A stretch of 5,112 nucleotides of DNA from Gammaproteobacteria bacterium (GTDB lineage: Bacteria; Pseudomonadota; Gammaproteobacteria; Eutrophobiales; Eutrophobiaceae): contig QNEM01000159.1 of the NCBI GenBank assembly GCA_003645215.1, positions 1 to 5,112 of the forward strand, written 5' to 3'. The stretch's first letter is position 1; each line of letters opens with the position of its first letter. Position numbers and translations under genes: made by a program. The notes under the pieces are model-generated. The model was given only the letters and a program-made list of their open reading frames with translations. It searched no databases and was not told where the DNA came from. Shown piece after piece: positions 1 through 4,674 of the stretch.

Positions 1-87
1 ACGCGGATCATCCAGGCTGCCATAAAGCAGGAAAATACTGGACTTGAGCGTGTGTGCTTTTTCCCTGAGTTTCTTCAACATCTGCAT
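1..87 (-). CDS. YkvA-family (DUF1232) protein, N-terminal fragment
   Basis: Only the first 29 codons are in the window; the gene continues past the left edge. Translating the minus strand from ATG at 87 (or the in-frame ATG at 81) gives a basic amphipathic start, then LKSSIFLLYGSLDDPR. This matches the usual opening of YkvA/DUF1232 proteins, in which a Lys/Arg-rich helix leads into an LY-x-A-x-x-DPRTPW-like motif just before the first hydrophobic segment. Family members are small, usually membrane-associated proteins of unknown function. No strong Shine-Dalgarno sequence is visible before either ATG. The gene is divergent from the aldolase and the two share an AT-rich control region. The family call rests on a short fragment with the diagnostic DPR at its very end, so it is probable rather than certain. 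Confidence 0.62.
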   Translation of the reverse strand, partial: MQMLKKLREKAHTLKSSIFLLYGSLDDPR

Positions 88-101
88 ACTGTAAAAAATT
101 C

Positions 102-115
102 TATCTAAATAGATA
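102..115. promoter_or_regulatory. Palindrome in divergent promoter region, candidate operator
   Basis: TATCTA-AA-TAGATA is a perfect 6-bp inverted repeat with a 2-bp centre. It lies between two divergent gene starts and directly upstream of the extended -10 box at 117-125. Position and symmetry suit a dimeric repressor or activator site. No regulator is encoded in the window, so the role is inferred from layout only. Confidence 0.3.
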
Positions 116-116
116 A

Positions 117-125
117 TGTTATTAT
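117..125 (+). promoter_or_regulatory. Extended -10 promoter for the aldolase gene
   Basis: TG-T-TATTAT fits the extended -10 form (TGn followed by a hexamer matching TATAAT at 5 of 6 positions). No good -35 hexamer lies 16-18 bp upstream, which is typical of extended -10 promoters. Transcription would start near 132 and leave a leader of about 37 nt before ATG 169. A second AT-rich hexamer, TATAAA at 136-141, is a weaker alternative. Confidence 0.4.
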
Positions 126-168
126 GTGCAATAACTATAAACACTGCTGTTGATGATGGGGCATGGCA

Positions 169-927
169 ATGAAAAATAACAAGGCATTTACAGAACGACT
201 ACGCAACGGTGATTTGCTCATCGGAACTTTAATCAGTTTAAATTCACCGGAGATAGCAGAGATTATTTCTCATACAGACTATGACTGGTTATTTATTGAT
301 GCCGAACACGGCGCGTTTAATCCGCAACAAACCCAGGCAATGTTACAGGCTGCCGGAGACACACCTAGTGTGATCCGTATCCCTGCCGGTGATGACGTCT
401 GGATAAAGAAGGCCCTGGATATTGGTGCTGCCGGTATTATCGTTCCGCAGGTGCATACTGCAGAACAGGCCGAGCAGATCATCAATCAATGTAAATATTC
501 CCCTGTAGGTAACCGCGGTGTCGGTATCGGCCGTGCACATACCTATGGTTTAGGTTTTGAAGACACAATCAAAAATGCCAATGATGAAACCGCAGTGATT
601 TTGCAGGCTGAGAGTCGTGCAGCGATAGACAACATTGAAGATATTGTGAAAATACCCGGACTCGATGCCATCCTTATCGGCCCTTATGACCTGTCTGCCA
701 GTCTTGGCAGGATTGGTGAAGTTAATCATCCGGAAGTTCAGGAAGCCATTAATCGGGTAGCCGATGTTTGCAAATCAGCAAATATCAAGCTGGGATATTT
801 TGGTGTTAATGCGAGTGCTGTAAAACCGGCGATGGATAATGGTTTTACCCTGATTACGGTAGGTGTTGATACCTTGTTTGTGATTAAGGCAGCCACTGAA
901 ACACTGGAAGAATTGAAAAGCCTTTAA
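169..927 (+). CDS. HpcH/HpaI-family class II aldolase
   Basis: This is a pyruvate-type class II aldolase of the HpcH/HpaI family, a metal-dependent TIM barrel that cleaves 2-oxo-3-deoxy or 4-hydroxy-2-oxo acids into pyruvate and an aldehyde in the cytoplasm. Counting from the upstream ATG at 163 (254 aa), the hallmarks are in order: FIDAEHG with catalytic His49; VIRIP with Arg72 (pyruvate binding); GAAGIIVPQV at 88-97; the PxGxRGVG loop at 115-121; QAE with metal ligand Glu150; IGPYDLSASLG with metal ligand Asp176. Length and order are complete for the family. I prefer ATG 169 because a GGGG tract (158-161) lies 7 nt before it but only 1 nt before ATG 163. The true substrate (HpaI-, GarL- or RhmA-like) cannot be told from motifs, and no sugar-acid or aromatic-degradation genes flank it. 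It appears monocistronic, ending before a hairpin cluster. Confidence 0.93.
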   Translation: MKNNKAFTERLRNGDLLIGTLISLNSPEIAEIISHTDYDWLFIDAEHGAFNPQQTQAMLQAAGDTPSVIRIPAGDDVWIKKALDIGAAGIIVPQVHTAEQAEQIINQCKYSPVGNRGVGIGRAHTYGLGFEDTIKNANDETAVILQAESRAAIDNIEDIVKIPGLDAILIGPYDLSASLGRIGEVNHPEVQEAINRVADVCKSANIKLGYFGVNASAVKPAMDNGFTLITVGVDTLFVIKAATETLEELKSL

Positions 928-945
928 TCAGCTTATGAATAAACA

Positions 946-967
946 ACCCAGTAGGATGCTACCGGGT
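946..967 (+). terminator. Hairpin after the aldolase gene, possible terminator
   Basis: ACCC-A-GTAG, loop GATG, CTAC-C-GGGT gives a stem of two 4-bp blocks around one A/C mismatch, starting 19 nt after the stop codon. It is followed by ATTAAT rather than a clean U tract, so as an intrinsic terminator it would be weak. The stronger hairpins just downstream may contribute. Confidence 0.35.
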
Positions 968-969
968 AT

Positions 970-1090
970 TAATCGTCACTCCCGCGAATGCGGGAGTCTA
1001 GTCAATTTACTGGGCAAGGATTGTTCCAGACAATCCTATTGCATTTCCACCCTCCATGGTGGTCATTCCCGCCTTCGCGGGAATGACATC
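970..1090. repeat. REP-like inverted pair (palindromic intergenic element)
   Basis: Two related hairpins face each other. The left one, 978-997, is ACTCCCGC-GAAT-GCGGGAGT (8-bp stem). The right one, 1062-1087, is GTCATTCCCGC-CTTC-GCGGGAATGAC (11-bp stem). Read outwards-in they share a GTCA-Y-TCCCGCGAA core, so they form terminal inverted repeats about 64 bp apart. The space between holds a third stem (1014-1042) and a CCACC/GGTGG pair at 1047-1062. The left unit aligns with the left arm of the palindrome at 4675-4754, including the GAAT loop and the flanking TCGTCA and TCyAGT blocks. This looks like a REPIN or MITE-type element with no transposase gene of its own. It occupies the whole gap between the aldolase and the next gene. 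Confidence 0.75.
1014..1042. repeat. Central hairpin inside the REP-like element
   Basis: GGATTGT (1018-1024), spacer TCCAG, ACAATCC (1030-1036) is a perfect 7-bp stem. GCAA (1014-1017) and TTGC (1039-1042) extend it across a 2-nt bulge. It differs in sequence from the two outer hairpins and gives the transcript three stems in a row. Confidence 0.5.
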
Positions 1091-1103
1091 TAAGAGATTA
1101 AAA

Positions 1104-1412
1104 ATGAAAAGAGTCTATGCTGCCGAACATGGCCTGATGACAGAACGCATCAAGGACATCCTTGAAGAGGAAGGCATAGATTGCATGATAAAAAATATGA
1201 ATCTGTCCGGTGGCGTAGGTCAAATACCACCCATTGAGTGCTGGCCCGAGGTTTGGGTCATGGCAGATAAAGATTATGATCACGCAAAGACTATTGTCAA
1301 AGATCTATTGAAAGTATCAACTGAATATCGCACTTCATGGATATGCAAATGTGGAGAGAAGATAGAAGGTCAGTTTACCGATTGCTGGAATTGCGGTATT
1401 GCCCGGGGCTGA
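1104..1412 (+). CDS. DUF2007 protein with C-terminal zinc ribbon
   Basis: A 102-residue protein. Residues 1-70 match the DUF2007 fold: MKRVY-x-AE-H start, an amphipathic helix, EEEGIDC, then LSGGVGQIPP and the hallmark WPEVWV before a D-x-D-Y-D-x-A helix. Family members are called putative signal-transducing proteins but have no proven role. Residues 79-98 form a zinc-ribbon tail with Cys81, Cys83, Cys94 and Cys97 (C-x-C then C-x2-C, FTDCWNCG). The start is ATG 1104, preceded by TAAGAG (1091-1096) at 7-nt spacing. The frame stays open to ATG 1056, but those 16 codons only translate the REP-like hairpin and should be excluded. The stop TGA forms part of the next gene's ribosome-binding site, so the two genes are probably co-transcribed. 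Confidence 0.85.
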   Translation: MKRVYAAEHGLMTERIKDILEEEGIDCMIKNMNLSGGVGQIPPIECWPEVWVMADKDYDHAKTIVKDLLKVSTEYRTSWICKCGEKIEGQFTDCWNCGIARG

Positions 1413-1421
1413 GGATTCATT

Positions 1422-2195
1422 GTGTATACCACCTGCCCTAAATGTTCCTACGAAAGAAGAGAGACAGACACAGCAGATCCGGGAACCTGTCCTGCATGCG
1501 GTATTATTTTTTCCAAATGGATGAAACAAAAATTCTCATCATCAGACTCGAACACCAGACATACAGACAACACTGATCCAGAGAAATGCAGCAGCATATT
1601 CGATCTGTTTGTTAATTCGGTTTTATATATCGAACCCAATATCAATCCTTTCTACTATTATGGTCGTGTTATTGCCTTCGTATTAATGGTGTATATTGGA
1701 TGGAATTTTATTACGCTGGATTTTCACGAGAACCCCTTTCCCCTGGCCAACTCGTTTATGCATAGAATTCACCTGGTTTTTCATGAGGCCGGGCACGTTA
1801 TTTTTATGCCCTTTGGTTTTTTCATGACCATACTGGGAGGCACCCTGGGACAATTGATCATGCCAACCGTAGTCCTGGGTCATTTTCTGTATAAACAGAA
1901 TACTTTTGCTGCAACAGTGGGGCTTTGGTGGCTGGCACATAGTTTTATGGACATTGCACCATATATAGACGATGCATTGGTTCAGCAACTCGTTTTACTT
2001 GGTGGACACACCGGGGCTGATGCGCCGGGGAATCATGACTGGAATAATATCCTGGTGGAACTGGATCGCCTGGAAAAATGTAATGGCTATGCAAACCTTG
2101 CATATAATTTTGGGACATTCCTCATGTTTATTGCTTTTGCATGGGGGGCATATATTTTATTTTATCAATATAAACATATTGATAAGAGATTTTGA
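1422..2195 (+). CDS. Zinc-ribbon membrane protein with HEAGH protease motif
   Basis: A 257-residue protein. The N-terminus is a zinc ribbon: Cys5-x2-Cys8 and Cys23-x2-Cys26, ending CGIIFSKW. A polar linker (about 35-60) follows, then membrane segments at about 79-98, 114-157, 160-180 and 226-247. HEAGH at 121-125 lies in a hydrophobic stretch and is followed by GG (139-140), Gln144 and Pro148, the layout of M50-like membrane-associated zinc proteases. Further conserved-looking blocks are WWLAHSFMDIAPYIDDA (169-185) and a NHDW-N-x-L motif (204-211); Asp or His residues there may supply the third ligand. The role is unknown; intramembrane proteolysis is an inference from HEAGH. The start is GTG 1422, with TGAGGA (1410-1415) as ribosome-binding site 6 nt upstream. 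The 9-nt gap implies translational coupling to the DUF2007 gene. Both partners carry zinc ribbons. Confidence 0.82.
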   Translation: MYTTCPKCSYERRETDTADPGTCPACGIIFSKWMKQKFSSSDSNTRHTDNTDPEKCSSIFDLFVNSVLYIEPNINPFYYYGRVIAFVLMVYIGWNFITLDFHENPFPLANSFMHRIHLVFHEAGHVIFMPFGFFMTILGGTLGQLIMPTVVLGHFLYKQNTFAATVGLWWLAHSFMDIAPYIDDALVQQLVLLGGHTGADAPGNHDWNNILVELDRLEKCNGYANLAYNFGTFLMFIAFAWGAYILFYQYKHIDKRF

Positions 2196-2205
2196 TATAT
2201 ATCAT
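2192..2205 (+). promoter_or_regulatory. Candidate FNR/Anr/Crp-family box
   Basis: TTGAT-ATAT-ATCAT matches the FNR consensus TTGAT-N4-ATCAA at 9 of 10 defined positions. It overlaps the stop codon of the upstream gene. Its centre lies about 42 bp before the start predicted from the -10 hexamer at 2229-2234, the position expected for class II activation at the DUF2892 gene. FNR family binding is inferred; AT-rich chance matches are possible. Confidence 0.5.
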
Positions 2206-2228
2206 AGTTGCTTCAGACACTCATCGAG

Positions 2229-2234
2229 TATCAT
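2229..2234 (+). promoter_or_regulatory. -10 hexamer for the DUF2892 gene
   Basis: TATCAT matches TATAAT at 5 of 6 positions. It predicts a start near 2241 and a leader of about 50 nt. No consensus -35 is present at the usual distance (TTGCTT at 2208-2213 is only 15 bp away), as expected where an activator bound at the FNR-like box replaces -35 contacts. Confidence 0.42.
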
Positions 2235-2290
2235 ATCCACACAATTCAGACGTACAGACAGAACGAACATTAAATCAAAAGGAAAATAAA

Positions 2291-2482
2291 ATGAAATGTA
2301 ATGAAGGAAAAACAGATAGAATCGCCAGAGTAATTGCGGGCCTTGCTATTGTAGGTGCTGGTGTCTATTTTCAGAGTTGGTGGGGAGCTATTGGCCTGGT
2401 GCCATTAGTAACAGGAAGTATTGGCTGGTGTCCGGCGTACACACTTCTTGGCGTTAGCACCTGTAAAACACCGGCTGATTAA
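2291..2482 (+). CDS. DUF2892 small inner-membrane protein
   Basis: A 63-residue protein fitting DUF2892: opening MKCNEGKTDRIAR, a first hydrophobic helix (about 11-27), the WW pair at 30-31, a second helix (32-45), then the signature TGSIGWCPAYTLLGVSTC (41-58). Such domains occur alone or fused to rhodanese (as in YgaP) and are often found near sulfur or redox genes; their function is unproven. Cys47 and Cys58 in the C-terminal signature are candidate metal or sulfur sites, by inference only. The start is ATG 2291 because AAAGGA (2278-2283) sits 7 nt upstream. The open frame reaches ATG 2192, but that would put the promoter elements inside the coding region. It has its own candidate FNR-type promoter. 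The stop lies 10 bp from the convergent yehS stop. Confidence 0.9.
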   Translation: MKCNEGKTDRIARVIAGLAIVGAGVYFQSWWGAIGLVPLVTGSIGWCPAYTLLGVSTCKTPAD

Positions 2483-2492
2483 TTTCGGGCGA

Positions 2493-2957
2493 TTAAGAAT
2501 TACCTCGATATTTTAGCTGCATCCCCTGCAGGAAATTTCGCAAGATCTGATCTTTGCATTCCCGGTAGTGTTTGTGACCGGGCTTGCGAAAGAAGGCACT
2601 TAATTCGTGTTTGCTGAGTCGAAATTCAGCCAGTTCCAGAAGCTCCAATACATCTTCTGCCTTGAGGTTTAATGCAATCTTTAACTTCATAAAAATGATG
2701 TTGTTGTTTAATCGTGCTTCTGGCTTGGGTTGCGCCCCTTCTTTTTTACCACGTTTATCATTAATCAAGCCATTCAGAAAGCTCGCTAATTCAGTATCAC
2801 TGCATTCCTGGTACGCAGGATCATCATCTTTTTTCAGCCAGTCACTGACCTGCCCACGCGTAACTTCATGATCGGCCTTGCCAAAGATGGCAATCATTTT
2901 CGAATCACCAAAATCAAAGACATAACGGATTCGGCGTAAGATATCGTTGTTATTCAT
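2493..2957 (-). CDS. yehS: YehS family protein (DUF1456)
   Basis: A 154-residue protein that reads like E. coli YehS along its whole length. It is built from two DUF1456 repeats. Repeat 1 (about 2-70) opens NNDILRRIRYVF and ends ELASFLNGLINDKRGK. Repeat 2 (about 83-149) opens RLNNNIIFMKLKIALNLK and ends HKHYRECKDQILRNFLQGM. A charged linker with Pro (71-82) joins them. Length equals the family norm and it looks intact. YehS is a cytoplasmic protein of unknown function, so no reaction is assigned. The start at 2957 gives MNNNDIL as in the family, although the upstream ribosome-binding sequence is weak (GAG lies about 18 nt away). It is convergent with the DUF2892 gene with a 10-bp gap and no terminator hairpin between them. 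Confidence 0.93.
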   Translation of the reverse strand: MNNNDILRRIRYVFDFGDSKMIAIFGKADHEVTRGQVSDWLKKDDDPAYQECSDTELASFLNGLINDKRGKKEGAQPKPEARLNNNIIFMKLKIALNLKAEDVLELLELAEFRLSKHELSAFFRKPGHKHYRECKDQILRNFLQGMQLKYRGNS

Positions 2958-3116
2958 AATAATATTTTCGTTTTCTCATTTACCTGGATAATAAAATCAG
3001 CATAGTCTCACAATACGTTGATGCAAGGTGAAGTATCCTTAACCGAATAAGATTCGAGCCAAGGGGTCTGGGTTTGCTCTCTACATGGCGATAATATTTT
3101 GTTATGTCTACCATGG
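2958..3116. other. Intergenic region upstream of yehS
   Basis: This 159-bp gap separates the yehS start from the GDT1-family stop. On the minus strand TTGCAT (3021-3026) and TATGCT (2999-3004) are 16 bp apart and could be a weak yehS promoter. CGAAT-AAG-ATTCG (3044-3056) is a small perfect inverted repeat, and ACCATGGT (3110-3117) is a short palindrome at the upstream gene's stop. None has the form of a good intrinsic terminator. I see no gene here. Confidence 0.3.
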
Positions 3117-3389
3117 TCATGCGGTTATTAATGTCCAGATACCAATCCCAACAAAGCCAATTCCAGCCATGTAATGTAAGAATTTCTCGCTAACATATTG
3201 AGAAACCACACCCCCAGCCATCACTGCAATTCCTGAAGCAAGAATTAATGCCAGAGATGCTCCAATAAACACTGTAAACTTACTTACATCTTTATCAGAA
3301 GCAAACAACAACGTGGCGAACTGTGTTTTATCACCTAACTCAGCAATAAAAACTGCGGCAAACACTGTAATTAGTATTTTATAATCCAT
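3117..3389 (-). CDS. Half-size GDT1/TMEM165 (UPF0016) family transporter
   Basis: A 90-residue protein with one copy of the UPF0016 signature: E-x-G-D-K-T at Glu17-Leu-Gly-Asp20-Lys21-Thr22, within the first membrane helix (about 4-30) and followed by QFATLLFA. Two further helices span about 38-58 and 68-88. Full-size family members carry two such modules and act as cation/proton antiporters for Mn2+ or Ca2+. Single-module bacterial versions are presumed to dimerise, or to pair with a second half-size gene; none is seen in this window. The acidic signature residues are the expected cation ligands. The start at 3389 is supported by AAAGG (3397-3401) 7 nt upstream. It is flanked by gaps on both sides and is probably monocistronic. 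Mn export is a family-based inference. Confidence 0.88.
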   Translation of the reverse strand: MDYKILITVFAAVFIAELGDKTQFATLLFASDKDVSKFTVFIGASLALILASGIAVMAGGVVSQYVSEKFLHYMAGIGFVGIGIWTLITA

Positions 3390-3411
3390 ATCTGTACCTT
3401 TATTTAATCTT

Positions 3412-3440
3412 CATATAATTTTTGAAATATAATGCTGCAA
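3412..3440 (-). promoter_or_regulatory. Possible promoter of the GDT1-family gene
   Basis: On the minus strand TTGCAG (3435-3440) and TATATG (3412-3417) are exactly 17 bp apart in an AT-rich stretch, 22 bp before the start codon. The hexamers match consensus at only 3 and 4 of 6 positions, so this is tentative. Confidence 0.28.
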
Positions 3441-3468
3441 ATCAACGAAACAGGTGTCCCCTGGCTAA

Positions 3469-3837
3469 TCACTTGATTTTAACCACCATATTTTCACCAG
3501 TATAATTATCCACCGAACAGTGCGCACGAATAGTCACTTCGGTAATTTCATCAGGTATTTGTATGTAGGAAAGACTGCGAGTGAATGGTTGTTCCCTGAC
3601 ATGCGGATGCATCAATTTTCGTCCGGCGATCACCTGTTCGTCCTTGTCCAGTATCAACCAGTGATCAGCGTAATGATTCCAGTCTTCGTCCGCATGTTGC
3701 ACAGTCACGTTAAAGGTAAAACTGCCATCATCTCCTCGAATAACTTCTGCATCAATCACGTCTGCCTCACTGGCGAGGACGTGAGCAGAACATATGAACA
3801 AAATATGCAACCAGATTAAATCGATTAAATTTTTCAT
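3469..3837 (-). CDS. Secreted protein of unknown function (HPHVxEQPFTRSL family)
   Basis: A 122-residue exported protein. Residues 1-22 form a signal peptide with a hydrophobic core and a likely cleavage after VLA22. The mature part starts with EADVIDAEV, carries FNVTVQHADEDWNHYADHW (41-59), then HPHVREQPFTRSLSYI (77-92) and a C-terminal TIRAHCSVDNYTGE. I recognise this as a conserved proteobacterial hypothetical family that keeps the WxHYAD and HPHVxEQPFTRSL motifs, but I know no assigned function. The content looks mainly beta-stranded, and the His-rich motifs could bind metal (inference). It starts 3 nt after the stop of the metzincin-like gene and has no clear ribosome-binding site, so translation is probably coupled and the two proteins may work together in the periplasm. 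Confidence 0.82.
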   Translation of the reverse strand: MKNLIDLIWLHILFICSAHVLASEADVIDAEVIRGDDGSFTFNVTVQHADEDWNHYADHWLILDKDEQVIAGRKLMHPHVREQPFTRSLSYIQIPDEITEVTIRAHCSVDNYTGENMVVKIK

Positions 3838-3840
3838 GCT

Positions 3841-4632
3841 TTATTTGTTGCCAAGGCCAAGCCATCGTATTTCTATTGCTGTTGCTTCACCCAACAGTAC
3901 TTTCTTTAAACTTTTCGGTGGTTCAGCCTTGTCTACATCCACTGGAATACGCCCAGCCATAATTTCTGCTTTATTCTGGGGTAATGAAGGATCCTTGTCC
4001 GGTTCTGCAAAACCAATGGGGAATAAAGGCTGGTTTGTTCGGAGATCGTATTTATCCGATGCACCTACGGTATGAAGAATTTCATGGGCAATTACGATAT
4101 TGTTTTGTTTAGCCATTTTCCTGTCTGCAAAAGCATTAACCACACCAATCATTCCTTTTTGCAGACCAAGTGAATGTGCGAGCCGTTGATTTTCCTTTGG
4201 ATCAAAATAGATAACAAACACCTGAATATCTTTTGGATGGTCGTAATTGTCCATACTCCACGACCAATAACGCATCTTTAGACTCCAGGCCATGATTGAC
4301 AGGACTGACGCATGGTTTCCTGGTGGTTTTGGAGGCTGCTCATTAATCTGTTTCGCCAGATCAATATCAACAGGTTTTTTTATAGTGAGCTGATAGCGTC
4401 CTGCTTCACGATTAAAAAATTCTTCAATGCTTGTGAAGGTATCCTTATCAAGCTTATCAATATATTTAGTAGTCGCTTCTCTACCATCACCGTTGATTGG
4501 ATAGATTGCAACCACCAGGGGGGCATTCCAGTCTGTGCTTCTCGCCTTGGTCCACCAGGCGGATACCGCAACCATGAACAACACATAAAGTAGAATCATG
4601 ATTCTGAAGTTTTTAATCATTCCACCAGACAT
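3841..4632 (-). CDS. Membrane-anchored metzincin-like zinc metalloprotease
   Basis: A 263-residue protein with one N-terminal membrane anchor (about 9-27) and a periplasmic remainder. The zinc motif is HEILHTVGASD at 183-193: His183, Glu184, His187, Gly190 and Asp193, that is HExxHxxGxxD, the metzincin pattern with Asp as third ligand as in snapalysin. Met225 in AEIMAGR lies 32 residues on, where a Met-turn would be expected. Before the motif, VFVIYFDP (138-145) and GVVNAFADR (163-171) suggest the usual sheet edge. I do not recognise a named family, and activity and substrate are unknown. The start at 4632 is favoured over the ATG at 4620 because AAGGA (4639-4643) is 6 nt upstream. A small inverted repeat (4647-4659) sits just before that site. 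It is the first gene of a two-gene unit with the secreted 122-residue protein. Confidence 0.85.
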   Translation of the reverse strand: MSGGMIKNFRIMILLYVLFMVAVSAWWTKARSTDWNAPLVVAIYPINGDGREATTKYIDKLDKDTFTSIEEFFNREAGRYQLTIKKPVDIDLAKQINEQPPKPPGNHASVLSIMAWSLKMRYWSWSMDNYDHPKDIQVFVIYFDPKENQRLAHSLGLQKGMIGVVNAFADRKMAKQNNIVIAHEILHTVGASDKYDLRTNQPLFPIGFAEPDKDPSLPQNKAEIMAGRIPVDVDKAEPPKSLKKVLLGEATAIEIRWLGLGNK

Positions 4633-4646
4633 TTTATTTCCTTATT

Positions 4647-4659
4647 GTTTCAGGGAAAC
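4647..4659. repeat. Small hairpin just upstream of the metalloprotease ribosome-binding site
   Basis: GTTTC-AGG-GAAAC is a perfect 5-bp inverted repeat that ends 3 nt before the AAGGA ribosome-binding site of the minus-strand protease gene. It could affect translation or be an operator. No clear -35/-10 pair is visible between it and the 80-bp palindrome. Confidence 0.3.
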
Positions 4660-4674
4660 TCTGATTAAGTATCT

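Noticed and set aside
970..1090. CRISPR-like repeats
   Set aside because: The hairpins occur as one inverted pair, not as direct repeats with regular unique spacers, and no cas gene is present.
1683..1988. A 101-codon minus-strand open frame opposite the HEAGH gene
   Set aside because: Antisense shadow with no family resemblance; the His/Cys-rich composition mirrors the sense codons.
1972..2289. A 105-codon plus-strand open frame overlapping the HEAGH protein gene
   Set aside because: It is an out-of-frame shadow of a well-supported gene, with no domain features, and it would run through the FNR-type promoter.
2192..2290. Extended N-terminus of the DUF2892 protein from ATG 2192
   Set aside because: The added 33 residues do not resemble the family, whose members start with the MK-x-N-x-G-x-x-DR block, and a good ribosome-binding site precedes ATG 2291.
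3451..3463. CAGG-TGTCC-CCTG hairpin after the secreted protein gene as a terminator
   Set aside because: The stem is only 4 bp and the following T tract is broken, so a terminator call is not supported.
3390..3468. yybP-ykoY-type manganese riboswitch upstream of the GDT1-family gene
   Set aside because: The leader is under 80 nt and I do not see the conserved paired motifs of that riboswitch; the GGGGA run alone is not enough.
3520..4075. Plus-strand open frames opposite the protease and its secreted partner
   Set aside because: The sense strand has a signal peptide, a zinc motif and ribosome-binding evidence; the antisense frames have none.
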